Notes: a model not told the origin generated them from the sequence alone. A stretch of DNA of 27,480 nt from Anaerolineales bacterium UBA832 (GCA_002296125.1 DBHI01000133.1:1-27480), one strand, 5' to 3'; numbered from the stretch's first letter, positions 1-7,791 are shown. A program made the numbers and translations.

Positions 1-714
1 TACAATAGATTAAGGGCAGAAGTGTATGTTAATAATAAACTTGATGAGATACGTGAGAAATTACAACAGCTAGTAGTTAAAGTGAAAGATCTAGAAGTAG
101 GTGGTTTAGATCCGGATGAAATACTTGACTTGAGCAATGATTTTGACCAAGTTATTGAGTTAGTAGGATTGCGATCTGAAGTAGAGACTGGGCGAGGATG
201 GAAAAAAATAAAATTGTTAGAAAATGAGAATGCCGATCAATCATCACTGATTTTTCTTCTAAGATCTTGGCTTGAGATTTGGATGACAGATCCTAATTTG
301 TATCCTGAAGACAGGGACATTTTGGATTCGGAATGGAATCAAAAAATTCGATTTTTTTCCAATCGAATAGCGAATCTTTACGATATTATCCACGATCCAA
401 GTGGACAAGAAACACGAGTAGATGATCATATTATTGATTTGATTAGGTGGCTAGATGAAAGTTTTAAGCGAACACAAGTGATGTGGCAAGAACCTCAGGT
501 CTGGTTAACTTCGTTTAATAGTACGTTTATAGGTTTTAATATCAGATATTATGTTGATAACATACGTTTAGAGCATTGGCGACGACCTTGGAGGGTTGAG
601 AGTGAGCTAACAAAAGATGTACTCCGTAGATTTAAGGTAGAAGGAGTTAAGTTGCCAAAAGCTATGTACAGATCTGGTGATGAAAAAACACAACCAGGAG
701 TATTTATTACTTAA
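1..714 (+). CDS. C-terminal part of a probable MscS-family mechanosensitive channel (5' end outside window)
   Basis: The frame is open to base 1 (seven codons upstream of the GTG at 22, no stop), so this is probably the tail of a longer protein rather than a complete 230-residue one. Numbering from that GTG, residues 156-185 (with VWLTSF and FNIRYYVDN) and 192-215 (VESELTKDVLRRF, then GVKLP) resemble the last beta strands and helix of the MscS cytoplasmic domain, where a strand with an alternating LRYWV-like pattern is followed by a VRSEL...F...GIEIP helix. Residues 7-26 look like a coiled coil. The stretch 30-150 is acidic, helix-rich and unlike the compact MscS cage, so it would be an insertion. 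No membrane segment is visible, as expected if the pore lies upstream of the window. MscS-type channels release solutes on hypo-osmotic shock. The family call rests only on the C-terminal pattern; otherwise it is an unrecognised cytoplasmic protein. Confidence 0.5.
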   Translation, partial: YNRLRAEVYVNNKLDEIREKLQQLVVKVKDLEVGGLDPDEILDLSNDFDQVIELVGLRSEVETGRGWKKIKLLENENADQSSLIFLLRSWLEIWMTDPNLYPEDRDILDSEWNQKIRFFSNRIANLYDIIHDPSGQETRVDDHIIDLIRWLDESFKRTQVMWQEPQVWLTSFNSTFIGFNIRYYVDNIRLEHWRRPWRVESELTKDVLRRFKVEGVKLPKAMYRSGDEKTQPGVFIT

Positions 715-794
715 TTGCTGTATGTGTGCTGTGGTAAGGAATGTGTCTGAAAACTATATAAAAAATATGTTGATTGTTTAGTTGTATTCGTGTC

Positions 795-820
795 AGCCTT
801 AGTCATAAGTAGGCTTATTT
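795..820. terminator. weak hairpin between convergent genes
   Basis: AGCCT (795-799) and AGGCT (811-815) form a short stem, with CTTA/TAAG as an alternative inner pairing, followed on the plus strand by TATTT. It lies between the plus-strand channel fragment and the minus-strand methyltransferase and touches the methyltransferase stop codon. The stem is short, so this is only a possible bidirectional terminator. Confidence 0.3.
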
Positions 821-1687
821 AAAGAATTTATTTTTAATTCGTTTATATATTTCGTTTATTAGTACACGGCCAGGTACTTTTTTAAGATTATATGTTGGGA
901 TATATGAATAAGATGGTGGATCTTTAATGTACATACGATTAAATCCATAGTGTTGATGTTTGATAGACATATAATCGCCCTGATAAGGTATTCTAAATGA
1001 TTTGTCTTGATGTTTTTTCATTACGGCATAAACAGAAACTCCATCAATGGTTGATTTATCTATAGCACTCAATAGTTTGCTATGTAACGGTATATGAAAC
1101 TGATGGTTGGTTCCGTTCATAGTTTGTGTTCCGGGAGAAATAACGTATGAGGTATAGAGTATTGAATATTGGTTTGCTGCGGCTATACTCTCAAAGAACT
1201 TCTTATCATAAAGAAAATAACCATTACCTCCCCAAAGAGTTTGAGAAATTATGATTAGTCCTCCGGGTTTACATAATTTGTGAATTGTTTGATAAGCTTC
1301 AGCAATGTTAAATGCATGTTCACATGATCCGTGATCTGTCACAAGATCAAATTGATTGTAAAGAGTAGTATCTTTAAGTGGTAGGTTGTAGTCGTGTGAA
1401 ATAGAACCATGTTCATTATTTATGTCTATACTAGAATATTTGTTGATTCCTAGAAGCTTGTAGAATGGTTTAGCGCTGCATCTTGGTTGTCCTGGCCAGT
1501 TTTCTAGTATATGGAACGGACTAGTGTCATAGTTTGTAATACATGCTGTATTAAGTAGTTGTTCAAAATCAGCTAATTTTACATGTAGTTCTTGAGACCC
1601 CATTTCTATAACACTTTTTGTGTTGTCTAAATGACCTTGTTGCCATAGTTCTAGCATGTTTTGAATAGTTGCTAAACCTAGTCCCAT
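815..1687 (-). CDS. class I SAM-dependent methyltransferase
   Basis: A 290-residue protein with the Rossmann methyltransferase signposts in order: a glycine-containing motif I (SVIEMGSQEL, 25-34), an acidic residue after the second strand (SSIDIN, D88), and the motif IV to post-IV block (FDLVTDHGSCEH, then the helix ending KPGGLIII at 140-147). This block is typical of Methyltransf_11/23/25-type enzymes, and the short motif I lacking the full GxGxG is common in sugar or natural-product methyltransferases. The substrate cannot be read from the sequence. The ATG at 1687 has a GAAGG-type ribosome-binding sequence about 8 bases upstream. The region after residue 215 is basic and aromatic-rich with no recognised domain. 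It stands alone, convergent with the gene to its left and followed upstream on the same strand by an unrelated hydrolase. Confidence 0.7.
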   Translation of the reverse strand: MGLGLATIQNMLELWQQGHLDNTKSVIEMGSQELHVKLADFEQLLNTACITNYDTSPFHILENWPGQPRCSAKPFYKLLGINKYSSIDINNEHGSISHDYNLPLKDTTLYNQFDLVTDHGSCEHAFNIAEAYQTIHKLCKPGGLIIISQTLWGGNGYFLYDKKFFESIAAANQYSILYTSYVISPGTQTMNGTNHQFHIPLHSKLLSAIDKSTIDGVSVYAVMKKHQDKSFRIPYQGDYMSIKHQHYGFNRMYIKDPPSYSYIPTYNLKKVPGRVLINEIYKRIKNKFFK

Positions 1688-1743
1688 TTAATGACCTTCT
1701 CGTAAATTTGTGTAAAAGTGTTATTCGTATAATGTATCATATA

Positions 1744-2769
1744 TTATTTAAAAGATAGAGAGTGTGAGAAAAAGTCTATCAGTTTTTTCTTGTAAGCAAT
1801 AGATTCACCCCATATTGCGTCTACATGAGCTCTGTTGTCTACATACCATGCAGTAACATTACCTTTATTGTTTATTATTCTCTGTTCAAATCTTTGTGAA
1901 TGTACTATAGAAACTCGAGGGTCTTTCTTACCATGTGTGAGGAATACAGGTCTGTCATTAGCAGAGTCTGCAGCCTCCATAGGTGATCGCTCATCTAATT
2001 TTACACCAACTAACCATCCTCCTACAGTGATTGCAGCTTGTGAGAAGATGCTTGGATAACCAAGACGTTTCAATTCGTTTCTAACTACTAGAGGAAAATC
2101 TAATACAGCACTATCAAGCCATAGAGCGGTTATTCCTGGTTCTTCCGCAAAAGCAATTGCGGCACCACCTCCGGCCGAAAATGCTGACATACCGATTTGT
2201 CCGGATCGGTAACTTTTGTCAGATACTAGCCAGTCATAAGCTCCTAAAAGATCGTTATACTCGATCTGACCAACTGCAAAGTAGTCGCCAACTACGTCGC
2301 TTTCTCCATAATTTCTAAGATCAAACGACAGCGAATTAATACCCCCTTCAGTCAAATATCCTTGCATTAGTAACATTTCAGGCTTACATTTTCCGTTTGT
2401 TGGCATTCCATGAGTTTGAATTACAACTGGGGCTAATGGATCAACTTCAATGTACCAACCTTTAAGCGTTATGTTGGGTTCATTGCGAGGATGAAAAGAT
2501 ACTTCTTCATATTCTGGTATTTGATAAGGCGTAATATCAAAATCACGTCTAATTCTAATCCGTTCTTGTGCCGAAGGCCATGGTTCAAAACTAGACCAAT
2601 CGTCATTGGGAGACCAGTTCGAAGGGGTGTTACCTGACCACAAACCACAACCAGGTTTTGCAGCAATTGCTTGTGATGCAATCACATAACCAATACCGAG
2701 ATATAAAACCAATAATATTGAAATTGTGCTAATAGATATAATAATAAGTTTTTTATTGTATTTCATCAT
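1744..2769 (-). CDS. membrane-anchored alpha/beta hydrolase
   Basis: Residues 8-30 form an N-terminal hydrophobic segment after a lysine-rich start, most likely an uncleaved signal anchor that places the enzyme outside the membrane. The alpha/beta hydrolase elements follow: the oxyanion HG (THGMPTNG, 119-126), a SFDLRNYGESD block (148-158) typical of the family, the nucleophile elbow (GMSAFSAGGG, 193-202; most likely S198), the acid (HGKKDP, D283) and the catalytic histidine (RAHVD, H315). The elbow reads A-F-S-A-G instead of the usual G-x-S-x-G. It resembles S9-like or BAAT-like hydrolases acting on esters or peptides; no substrate can be named. Two tandem ATG codons open the gene. A perfect TATAAT at 2780-2785 sits ten bases upstream, so the transcript may have almost no leader. 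Confidence 0.8.
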   Translation of the reverse strand: MMKYNKKLIIISISTISILLVLYLGIGYVIASQAIAAKPGCGLWSGNTPSNWSPNDDWSSFEPWPSAQERIRIRRDFDITPYQIPEYEEVSFHPRNEPNITLKGWYIEVDPLAPVVIQTHGMPTNGKCKPEMLLMQGYLTEGGINSLSFDLRNYGESDVVGDYFAVGQIEYNDLLGAYDWLVSDKSYRSGQIGMSAFSAGGGAAIAFAEEPGITALWLDSAVLDFPLVVRNELKRLGYPSIFSQAAITVGGWLVGVKLDERSPMEAADSANDRPVFLTHGKKDPRVSIVHSQRFEQRIINNKGNVTAWYVDNRAHVDAIWGESIAYKKKLIDFFSHSLSFK

Positions 2770-2947
2770 ATAAGCATATATTATAGCTTAGTCTATTGTG
2801 AGAAAGATTATATCAGAAGCGACTATACAGATAACAAATGGTGTTGTTCTTAATTCGGTAGTTAAGTAAAATACAAGAGACGGTGACAATAATATTGTTT
2901 TGAAAATATTTTCAGAGTTTCTACAAAGTGTTTTTAGGTAGTATGTT

Positions 2948-4009
2948 ATGCACAAAATTGACAATCGTGAATATGTGTTAGACCAAATTAAAGAATTTGT
3001 GTCCTTTAAGGTCTCTGAAAGACAAAGTTTGTTAGCAGTGTTTTTGGTGGGTTCAATAGCACGAGCTGATTCAAAATGGGTTGATGTTACTGATATTGAC
3101 ATTGTGTTTGTTGACTCAGATCCTTCACCATATCCGGAGCCTTGTATTTGGTGGCAGGAATCATTGTTAATTGATATGCATTACTCAAAACCTGACGATT
3201 ATGATGATAAAATGTCTATACGTACAGACGCAAGTTGTTCACAAGACCTTTATGATGCAGTACCTTTATATGACACAAAAAATTATTTTGCACTTTTACA
3301 AGCTTATGTAAGAGGACAATTTGATACTGCAGAAAATGTACATGCACGTGCGGCTGATGCCTTACGTAGAGCCTATTTGCATTATGAGAACATAGTTAAG
3401 TGTTTAGATAATCCAGTACCTATACCAATTGATCCCCTGCTTGTAAAAAGTTTACATAAATCTGTTGAGTGGATAATTGTGGCTGTTTTGACGCTTTCAT
3501 ATAAACCAAAATATGGTAGACGAAGCGTTTTGGCTTTTAATGATAGTCTTGTAAACAATGATGCAAGTGATGTAATTCAACTATTTGAAAAAACTATGGG
3601 ATTTCAGAATATTAATGAGGTTGATATAGATGGCTTGAGACAAATTTGGCTGAAGTGTTTTAGAGCAGCCGGTATTTTCCATGAAGGAAACTGGAGAATA
3701 GACAGTTGTGTGCATCCCTTTAAAGAAGATTATTATTTAGAAGGATTTAAGTCCCTTGCTGAGGAAGGTCATTCACGTGAGTCTTTACTGTTAATGGAAT
3801 ATACCTTTGCTTCAGCGTTTAACCAGATAATTACTTTTGCTCCAGCTGAAGATGCTATAAAGTATATAGTTAATTATAAACATTGGATGCAAATTACGGG
3901 TAAAGGAAATGATACACAATTTGTAGAATGTATTGATAATTTGACAGCTTTGTTACATAAAGTGGAGGCAATGACAAATGGATTTGCCGAAGAAGGTGGA
4001 GTCGTATGA
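2948..4009 (+). CDS. nucleotidyltransferase-fold protein (aminoglycoside/MNT type)
   Basis: The N-terminus carries the polymerase-beta-like nucleotidyltransferase signature: FLVGSIARADSK (33-43, GS at 35-36), then the two metal-binding aspartates in DIDIVFVD (D49 and D51), and a third acidic residue in LLIDMHY (D76). The remainder (about 120-340) is predicted helical, as in aminoglycoside nucleotidyltransferases or in KNTase-like enzymes that transfer a nucleotide to a small molecule or protein. The 353-residue length is larger than a minimal MNT toxin-antitoxin protein. An AGG at 2936-2938 lies nine bases before the ATG. It is followed after 27 bases by a GNAT-type acyltransferase on the same strand, so the two are probably co-transcribed. 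The substrate is unknown; antibiotic or metabolite modification is only one possibility. Confidence 0.7.
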   Translation: MHKIDNREYVLDQIKEFVSFKVSERQSLLAVFLVGSIARADSKWVDVTDIDIVFVDSDPSPYPEPCIWWQESLLIDMHYSKPDDYDDKMSIRTDASCSQDLYDAVPLYDTKNYFALLQAYVRGQFDTAENVHARAADALRRAYLHYENIVKCLDNPVPIPIDPLLVKSLHKSVEWIIVAVLTLSYKPKYGRRSVLAFNDSLVNNDASDVIQLFEKTMGFQNINEVDIDGLRQIWLKCFRAAGIFHEGNWRIDSCVHPFKEDYYLEGFKSLAEEGHSRESLLLMEYTFASAFNQIITFAPAEDAIKYIVNYKHWMQITGKGNDTQFVECIDNLTALLHKVEAMTNGFAEEGGVV

Positions 4010-4036
4010 AAATTAAGTTGAAGAGGTGAGGATTAT

Positions 4037-5032
4037 ATGCGGGTGATAGTTAGGCGGTCTTATGACGATTTTGTGCTTATGAAAGATGATTGGCACAAAC
4101 TATTAAATGACAGTGTAGTGGCAACGCCATTTCAGACGTTTGAATTTCAGCAAGAATGGTGGCAAAACTTTGGCACTGGCGAATTGTTATTAGTTTGCGT
4201 ATATGAGGGAGAGAAATTAATAGGTTTATCTAGTATGTACGTAGATGAAAGCAATGTATTAAGATGGCTTGGAGGTGAAGACATTGTAGATTATCAAGAT
4301 GTAATTGTTAGTAAAGCAAATAGCGATTTAGTTGTTGCGCATGTGTTGGATTGTCTATCAAGCCTTGAGTTAGATGAGTGGCAACAAGCCGAGTTAGTTA
4401 ACATTCCCGAATGGAGTAATACATTCTCTCAGTTTAAAAAATTGGCGACCACAAAAGGATGGACAGTTTCATGTTCTCTAGATGTAGTTTGTCCTCAATT
4501 AGATTTGCCAGACAGTTTTGAGTCGTATTTGGGGCAATTAAGTGGAAAACAAAGACGTGAAATCCGAAGGAAACTGAGGAGATTAAATTCTGAGGATGTA
4601 AGTACGATTTTTGTTACGGAAAGTTGTGCTGATACTAGCTCGGTTCAAGATTTTGTTGCTTTGATGGAGGTAAGTAGTGAGGCTAAATCAGATTTTCTTA
4701 GTGGTGGAATGAAAGATAGATTTATAAACATTTTAAAGGTTATGCAGAAAGTTGGTTTGTTACAATTTTGTTTTCTAAAATTGAACAACAAAAATCTAGC
4801 AACATATGCTTATTTTAGTATGAATGATACATTGTATTTATATAATTCAGGATATAATCCTAGTGAATATGCCTCTTTGTCTCCTGGGTGGGTATTGCTA
4901 GCTAAACTGTTTGAGCATGCTATTAATACAGGTCATAAAAGATTTGATTTTATGAGAGGTAATGAAGGCTACAAATATAAATTTGGCGGTATTGATCAGC
5001 AATTAGTACGAATTATGATAGATCGAGAATAA
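4037..5032 (+). CDS. CelD/BcsL-type GNAT acyltransferase
   Basis: This 331-residue protein has the layout of the Acetyltransf_6 (CelD/BcsL, FemAB-like) family. An N-terminal half contains PFQTFEFQQEWWQNFG (31-46), matching the family's conserved start with a tryptophan-rich helix. A basic helix follows in the middle (GKQRREIRRKLRRL, 170-183), and the C-terminal hallmark is FDFMRGNEGYKYKFGG (303-318). Members acylate sugars, peptides or cell-envelope precursors, often inside polysaccharide clusters; the acceptor here is unknown. A strong ribosome-binding sequence, AGGTGAGG, precedes the ATG. It is the second gene of a probable two-gene unit with the nucleotidyltransferase and converges on the FAD oxidoreductase 21 bases away. 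Confidence 0.8.
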   Translation: MRVIVRRSYDDFVLMKDDWHKLLNDSVVATPFQTFEFQQEWWQNFGTGELLLVCVYEGEKLIGLSSMYVDESNVLRWLGGEDIVDYQDVIVSKANSDLVVAHVLDCLSSLELDEWQQAELVNIPEWSNTFSQFKKLATTKGWTVSCSLDVVCPQLDLPDSFESYLGQLSGKQRREIRRKLRRLNSEDVSTIFVTESCADTSSVQDFVALMEVSSEAKSDFLSGGMKDRFINILKVMQKVGLLQFCFLKLNNKNLATYAYFSMNDTLYLYNSGYNPSEYASLSPGWVLLAKLFEHAINTGHKRFDFMRGNEGYKYKFGGIDQQLVRIMIDRE

Positions 5033-5042
5033 CAATGTTTTA

Positions 5043-5061
5043 TTGAATAGTTACTATTCAA
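5043..5061. terminator. perfect 8-bp inverted repeat between convergent genes
   Basis: TTGAATAG (5043-5050) and CTATTCAA (5054-5061) pair perfectly around a three-base loop. It fills the 21-base gap between the acyltransferase and the FAD oxidoreductase and includes the latter's TAG stop. The stem is AT-rich and no clear U-tract follows on either strand, so a terminator role is possible but weak. Confidence 0.35.
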
Positions 5062-6334
5062 GTATGATGGATGCAGCTTTTTGTCCAAGTTCTATAGCAA
5101 AATTAGTTCCTCTATCCCATGGGTATATTTGACTCATGCTAGCCAGAAACAGATTTTCAATAGGTGTTTGTAAATCTATCGTGTTGTGTGAAGATTGCAT
5201 GGATGGTATTGGTTGAGCATAAGGGGTTCTAAACACCCATGATTTGTTTATCCATTGTTTCCTAAAGTTTTTGTTGAAGCGATTTAATGCAGGCAAATAT
5301 TTATTTAACAATTCTTCATCGGATATTGTGAAATTAATATGATCGGTTTCTAGATACTCTCCACAATAGATTATATGTTCATTATTAAAATGAGATTTGG
5401 AAACAAAGTTAGTGTGTTCTACTAGAGCAAGAAATGGAAAATTAGCAGTAGAAGGTAAGTTAAACCAATAATGCTTAGTTAGAGGATGTTTAAGAGATAG
5501 GACAGCTACAATTGCACCTAGGCTTTTTTGATTATGTAATCTATTAGAATAATTAGTGGAAAAAGGAGGTGCAATTTGTAAAAGTTGTTTCGGTGAGCAT
5601 GTAGCTATACATTTGTCAAAAGTTGTTTTGGAAACATTTGTGAACAAAGTTAGTTGTGAGTTTGGAGATACAGTTATATTTTTTATTTTTTCATTCATTT
5701 TAATTGTTGCACCTTGCTGCTTGACTCTGTTTGCAAGAAGATTAAGGAACATTTGAAAACCTCCTTGAAAAGTTCCTAGTTGAGTTGTTCGGCTGTGTAT
5801 ACGAGCCCATAACCAAGACATAGGTATACTATTGAAATGTTTACCAAACTTTGCTTTTAAGAGAGGTTCCCACATGGTTTGGTATACTTCTAGTCCCGCC
5901 CATGTTTTCATCCAATTTGCAGCACTTACATTTTCAAGGTTGCGCCAGTTTTTTGTTGATTTTAAGTATGCTGTTGTTAGTCCGAAGCGAAGCTTGTTTA
6001 AACCCCATCCTAACCCAGGAAATTTAAGAGCAGTAAGTGGGGAGTCTAATGGGTAAAATTGGTCGTGGTAATACATCATAGTACTAGGACGATTAAATAT
6101 TATTTTTTCTTCGCAATTTAATTCTTTGGCTAAATCTAACACATGTTGATCAGAAGCAAACCAATGATGATAAAAACGTTCTAGATACCAATCCCAATTG
6201 TGTTCCTTGAAACCTGAAGCCAAGCCGCCAATATTTGATGCTCCATCAAACAGAGTTACATTGTGTCCAGATTTGCTGAGATTATACGCTGCCGATAATC
6301 CGGTTAACCCTGTACCAATAATAGCAATCTTCAT
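5054..6334 (-). CDS. FAD-dependent oxidoreductase, amine-oxidase/protoporphyrinogen-oxidase fold
   Basis: The first 40 residues form the dinucleotide-binding fold: IIGTGLTGLSAAYNLSKSG (GxGxxG at 7-12), the acidic end of strand 2 (FDG, D30) and the GGLASGF motif (36-42) of flavin amine oxidases and related desaturases. The C-terminus (LFLASMSQIYPWDRGTNFAI, 395-414) is the second FAD-contacting element typical of the NAD(P)/FAD-dependent oxidoreductase group, which includes protoporphyrinogen-oxidase-like and UDP-galactopyranose-mutase-like enzymes. The middle (YLERFYHHWF, 51-60, and the region around 165-190) matches uncharacterised members often found in lipid or polysaccharide loci. No haem, squalene or carotenoid gene is nearby to fix a substrate. 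Length (426) is normal. The start has no good ribosome-binding sequence. Confidence 0.8.
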   Translation of the reverse strand: MKIAIIGTGLTGLSAAYNLSKSGHNVTLFDGASNIGGLASGFKEHNWDWYLERFYHHWFASDQHVLDLAKELNCEEKIIFNRPSTMMYYHDQFYPLDSPLTALKFPGLGWGLNKLRFGLTTAYLKSTKNWRNLENVSAANWMKTWAGLEVYQTMWEPLLKAKFGKHFNSIPMSWLWARIHSRTTQLGTFQGGFQMFLNLLANRVKQQGATIKMNEKIKNITVSPNSQLTLFTNVSKTTFDKCIATCSPKQLLQIAPPFSTNYSNRLHNQKSLGAIVAVLSLKHPLTKHYWFNLPSTANFPFLALVEHTNFVSKSHFNNEHIIYCGEYLETDHINFTISDEELLNKYLPALNRFNKNFRKQWINKSWVFRTPYAQPIPSMQSSHNTIDLQTPIENLFLASMSQIYPWDRGTNFAIELGQKAASIILE

Positions 6335-6377
6335 AGGATGATTTAATTTAGGAAATATATAACATAAAATATGTTTG

Positions 6378-6383
6378 ATTATA
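6378..6383 (-). promoter_or_regulatory. possible -10 element for the FAD oxidoreductase
   Basis: A perfect TATAAT on the minus strand, 43 bases before the ATG at 6334. A convincing -35 hexamer is not visible at 16-18 bases upstream. An 8-bp palindrome, GTGTACAC (6392-6399), lies immediately upstream and could bind a regulator. The rest of the 127-base gap to the SWIM gene shows nothing else. Confidence 0.3.
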
Positions 6384-6461
6384 CAACAATAGTGTACACA
6401 AACTTTTGAAGGAATTTACAATTTTAATATGTGAGTCATTAGAACTAACGCTACGAATATA

Positions 6462-6704
6462 TCAAATAATAGCGGGTTCAGGTAACATTTTGTCTAGCAA
6501 ACGTTCTAAAGCCATTGTGTGACTACATACTTGTCTAATTGAAAAAAATTCACAATCACAGCTTAAATGACCGTGTGTGCAAGTGACAGTGTGATCATTG
6601 TTGTCACCGTCAAAATTTATGGTGAAATTATTGAATTCAAACCTTTCTGGTTCTTCAGCATATCTTTTAGATTTTTCTATTTTGCCGACCATTCCATGAT
6701 CCAT
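6462..6704 (-). CDS. small SWIM zinc-finger protein
   Basis: An 80-residue protein whose C-terminal half is a SWIM zinc finger: CDCEFF (C49, C51) then VCSHTMALERLL (C60, H62), the CxC...CxH pattern followed by the usual alanine-containing helix. An extra C42, H44 and H46 just before it could contribute to metal binding. SWIM domains bind DNA or protein partners; free-standing ones this small have no established function. The start was chosen at 6704, not at the longer in-frame opening at 6749, because AGGAG sits six bases before the ATG at 6704. The gene has its own predicted promoter (6861-6889) and a terminator-like hairpin in its leader (6731-6770), which suggests conditional expression. 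It is not closely coupled to the genes on either side. Confidence 0.75.
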   Translation of the reverse strand: MDHGMVGKIEKSKRYAEEPERFEFNNFTINFDGDNNDHTVTCTHGHLSCDCEFFSIRQVCSHTMALERLLDKMLPEPAII

Positions 6705-6728
6705 GAGAATCTCCTGTGAAATATTTAA

Positions 6729-6854
6729 ACAAAAAACGCACGCGTACATGTAAAGAGAGTTGCGAGCGTTATTCTAATTTTTTGTATATTATTTAGCATT
6801 GAAGATTTATTAAACACCCTATGAAACACTAGATTGTTTATCATAAAAACATTC
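6729..6854 (-). ncRNA. candidate leader RNA or small RNA
   Basis: The predicted transcription start (about 6854) and the terminator end (about 6729) delimit a transcript of roughly 125 nucleotides. It could be a stand-alone small RNA or, by readthrough, the 5' leader of the SWIM mRNA. A short AAACA/TGTTT pairing is visible in its 5' half. It does not match any riboswitch or known RNA that I recognise. The call depends on the promoter and terminator both being real. Confidence 0.3.
6731..6770 (-). terminator. intrinsic terminator/attenuator just upstream of the SWIM gene
   Basis: On the minus strand AACGCTCGC (6770-6762) pairs with GCGTGCGTT (6743-6735), eight of nine positions, across an 18-base loop, and is followed by a T run (6736-6731, then TTT after one G). 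A GC-rich stem with a U-tract is conspicuous in this AT-rich sequence. It ends only about 26 bases before the SWIM start codon, leaving no room for another promoter between them. Confidence 0.6.
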
Positions 6855-6860
6855 TATGTA

Positions 6861-6889
6861 AGTATATATCTTTACTGAAAAATAGTCAA
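6861..6889 (-). promoter_or_regulatory. sigma70-type promoter upstream of the SWIM gene
   Basis: On the minus strand TTGACT (6889-6884) is followed after exactly 17 bases by TATACT (6866-6861); each hexamer differs from consensus at one position. The -35 element begins shortly after the stop codon of the YdcF-like gene. It would start transcription near 6854, giving a leader of about 150 bases before the SWIM ATG. Confidence 0.5.
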
Positions 6890-6916
6890 CAAAAGTTTGT
6901 GAAACATCGTTTGATA

Positions 6917-7702
6917 TTAGTTGTTTGTAATATTTATCCAGTGTTTTTGTTTGTAGTATTCAAAAGCTAATATTTCTTTGACAACATTTCTACTTCGGTA
7001 TAGATTGTTTCTGCTTGGTAAAATAGCTGTAATGCCTGGTTTCACATGTTTAGACGGATGCATAGAGATCGATGGAATGTGATTGATTTGTTGACTATTA
7101 AATGTTGCTGTTGCTCGCCTCATATGAGTTGGACTAGTGATTAGAATAACTTTGTCTATTTGGCGGTTCTCTAGAATTTGTTTTACATTTACAGATTGCT
7201 CATATGTATTTTGAGATTGTGACTCTATTATGATAATTTGATCATTTATATTTGAATCAATCAGTTCTTTTTGCATTATTAAGGATTCAGGGATTGACAA
7301 TGTGTGTTTATCACCTATACCACCAGACAAAATTATAGGAAGGTTAGGGAACATAGAATGGATTCGTAGAGTTTCTATTACTCTAAATGAGGTTGGTATT
7401 GACATGCTATGTATTGCTATCAAGTCAGAATTAGTGGTGTGAGCCCCACCACTAAGAACTACTATTCCTTGAGCATCTATACTAGATTGTTCTTGTGTTA
7501 AAGGTGAGAATTTCTTTATTAATTGAAGTTCTAACCAATTAGCACCAAGTTGTGTGCTAAAAATCCAATAAACAGCTAAAATAAATGTTAGCAATATTCT
7601 TCCGTAACTTTGCAGGCGTTTGTTACCATATAGTAGTATTGTGCTTAATGCACATACTATCAATAGTAACCCTAGGGAGCCAGGAATAAATAGGTCTATC
7701 AT
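6917..7702 (-). CDS. YdcF/ElyC-family (DUF218) membrane protein
   Basis: Two hydrophobic segments (about 9-25 and 36-52) precede a DUF218 domain. Its hallmarks are present: IVVLSGGAH (80-88), PIILSGGIG (122-130), a polar SQSQNTYEQS motif (161-170) matching the family's S-x-N-T-x-E, and ILITSPTHMRRA (186-197). The order and the N-terminal membrane anchor resemble ElyC/SanA/YdcF proteins, which act in the cell envelope; ElyC is linked to undecaprenyl-phosphate and peptidoglycan metabolism in Escherichia coli. No biochemical reaction is firmly assigned to the family. It is divergent from lipA, with an 18-bp palindrome in the shared promoter region. No clear ribosome-binding sequence precedes the ATG. 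Confidence 0.85.
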   Translation of the reverse strand: MIDLFIPGSLGLLLIVCALSTILLYGNKRLQSYGRILLTFILAVYWIFSTQLGANWLELQLIKKFSPLTQEQSSIDAQGIVVLSGGAHTTNSDLIAIHSMSIPTSFRVIETLRIHSMFPNLPIILSGGIGDKHTLSIPESLIMQKELIDSNINDQIIIIESQSQNTYEQSVNVKQILENRQIDKVILITSPTHMRRATATFNSQQINHIPSISMHPSKHVKPGITAILPSRNNLYRSRNVVKEILAFEYYKQKHWINITNN

Positions 7703-7723
7703 TCGTGATTGCTGATTTGTAAT

Positions 7724-7741
7724 TGCTAATATATATTAGCA
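7724..7741. promoter_or_regulatory. 18-bp perfect palindrome between the divergent YdcF-like gene and lipA
   Basis: TGCTAATATATATTAGCA reads the same on both strands. It lies 22 bases upstream of the YdcF-like start and about 50 upstream of lipA, where an operator controlling both promoters would be expected. AT-rich palindromes also arise by chance, and its centre could contain -10 elements. Confidence 0.35.
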
Positions 7742-7791
7742 TATTATTAGGTGTGCTACTTATGTGATATTTCGCGATTAGGTGGTAAAAT

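Noticed and set aside
2890..2915. Short AT palindromes upstream of the nucleotidyltransferase (CAATAATATTG and GAAAATATTTTC)
   Set aside because: They are short and AT-only, easily produced by chance in this sequence, and have no clear relation to promoter elements.
2788..3102. Minus-strand open frame of 104 codons between the hydrolase and the nucleotidyltransferase
   Set aside because: It overlaps the well-supported nucleotidyltransferase start by 155 bases, has no recognisable domain or ribosome-binding sequence, and its composition looks like a shadow of non-coding AT-rich sequence.
6705..6749. Longer start for the SWIM protein giving 15 extra residues
   Set aside because: The AGGAG ribosome-binding sequence is exactly placed for the ATG at 6704, and the longer version would run into the terminator hairpin.
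6735..6770. Reading the hairpin as a plus-strand terminator
   Set aside because: A T run also follows on the plus strand, but no plus-strand gene ends nearby; the minus-strand reading has both a promoter and a gene.
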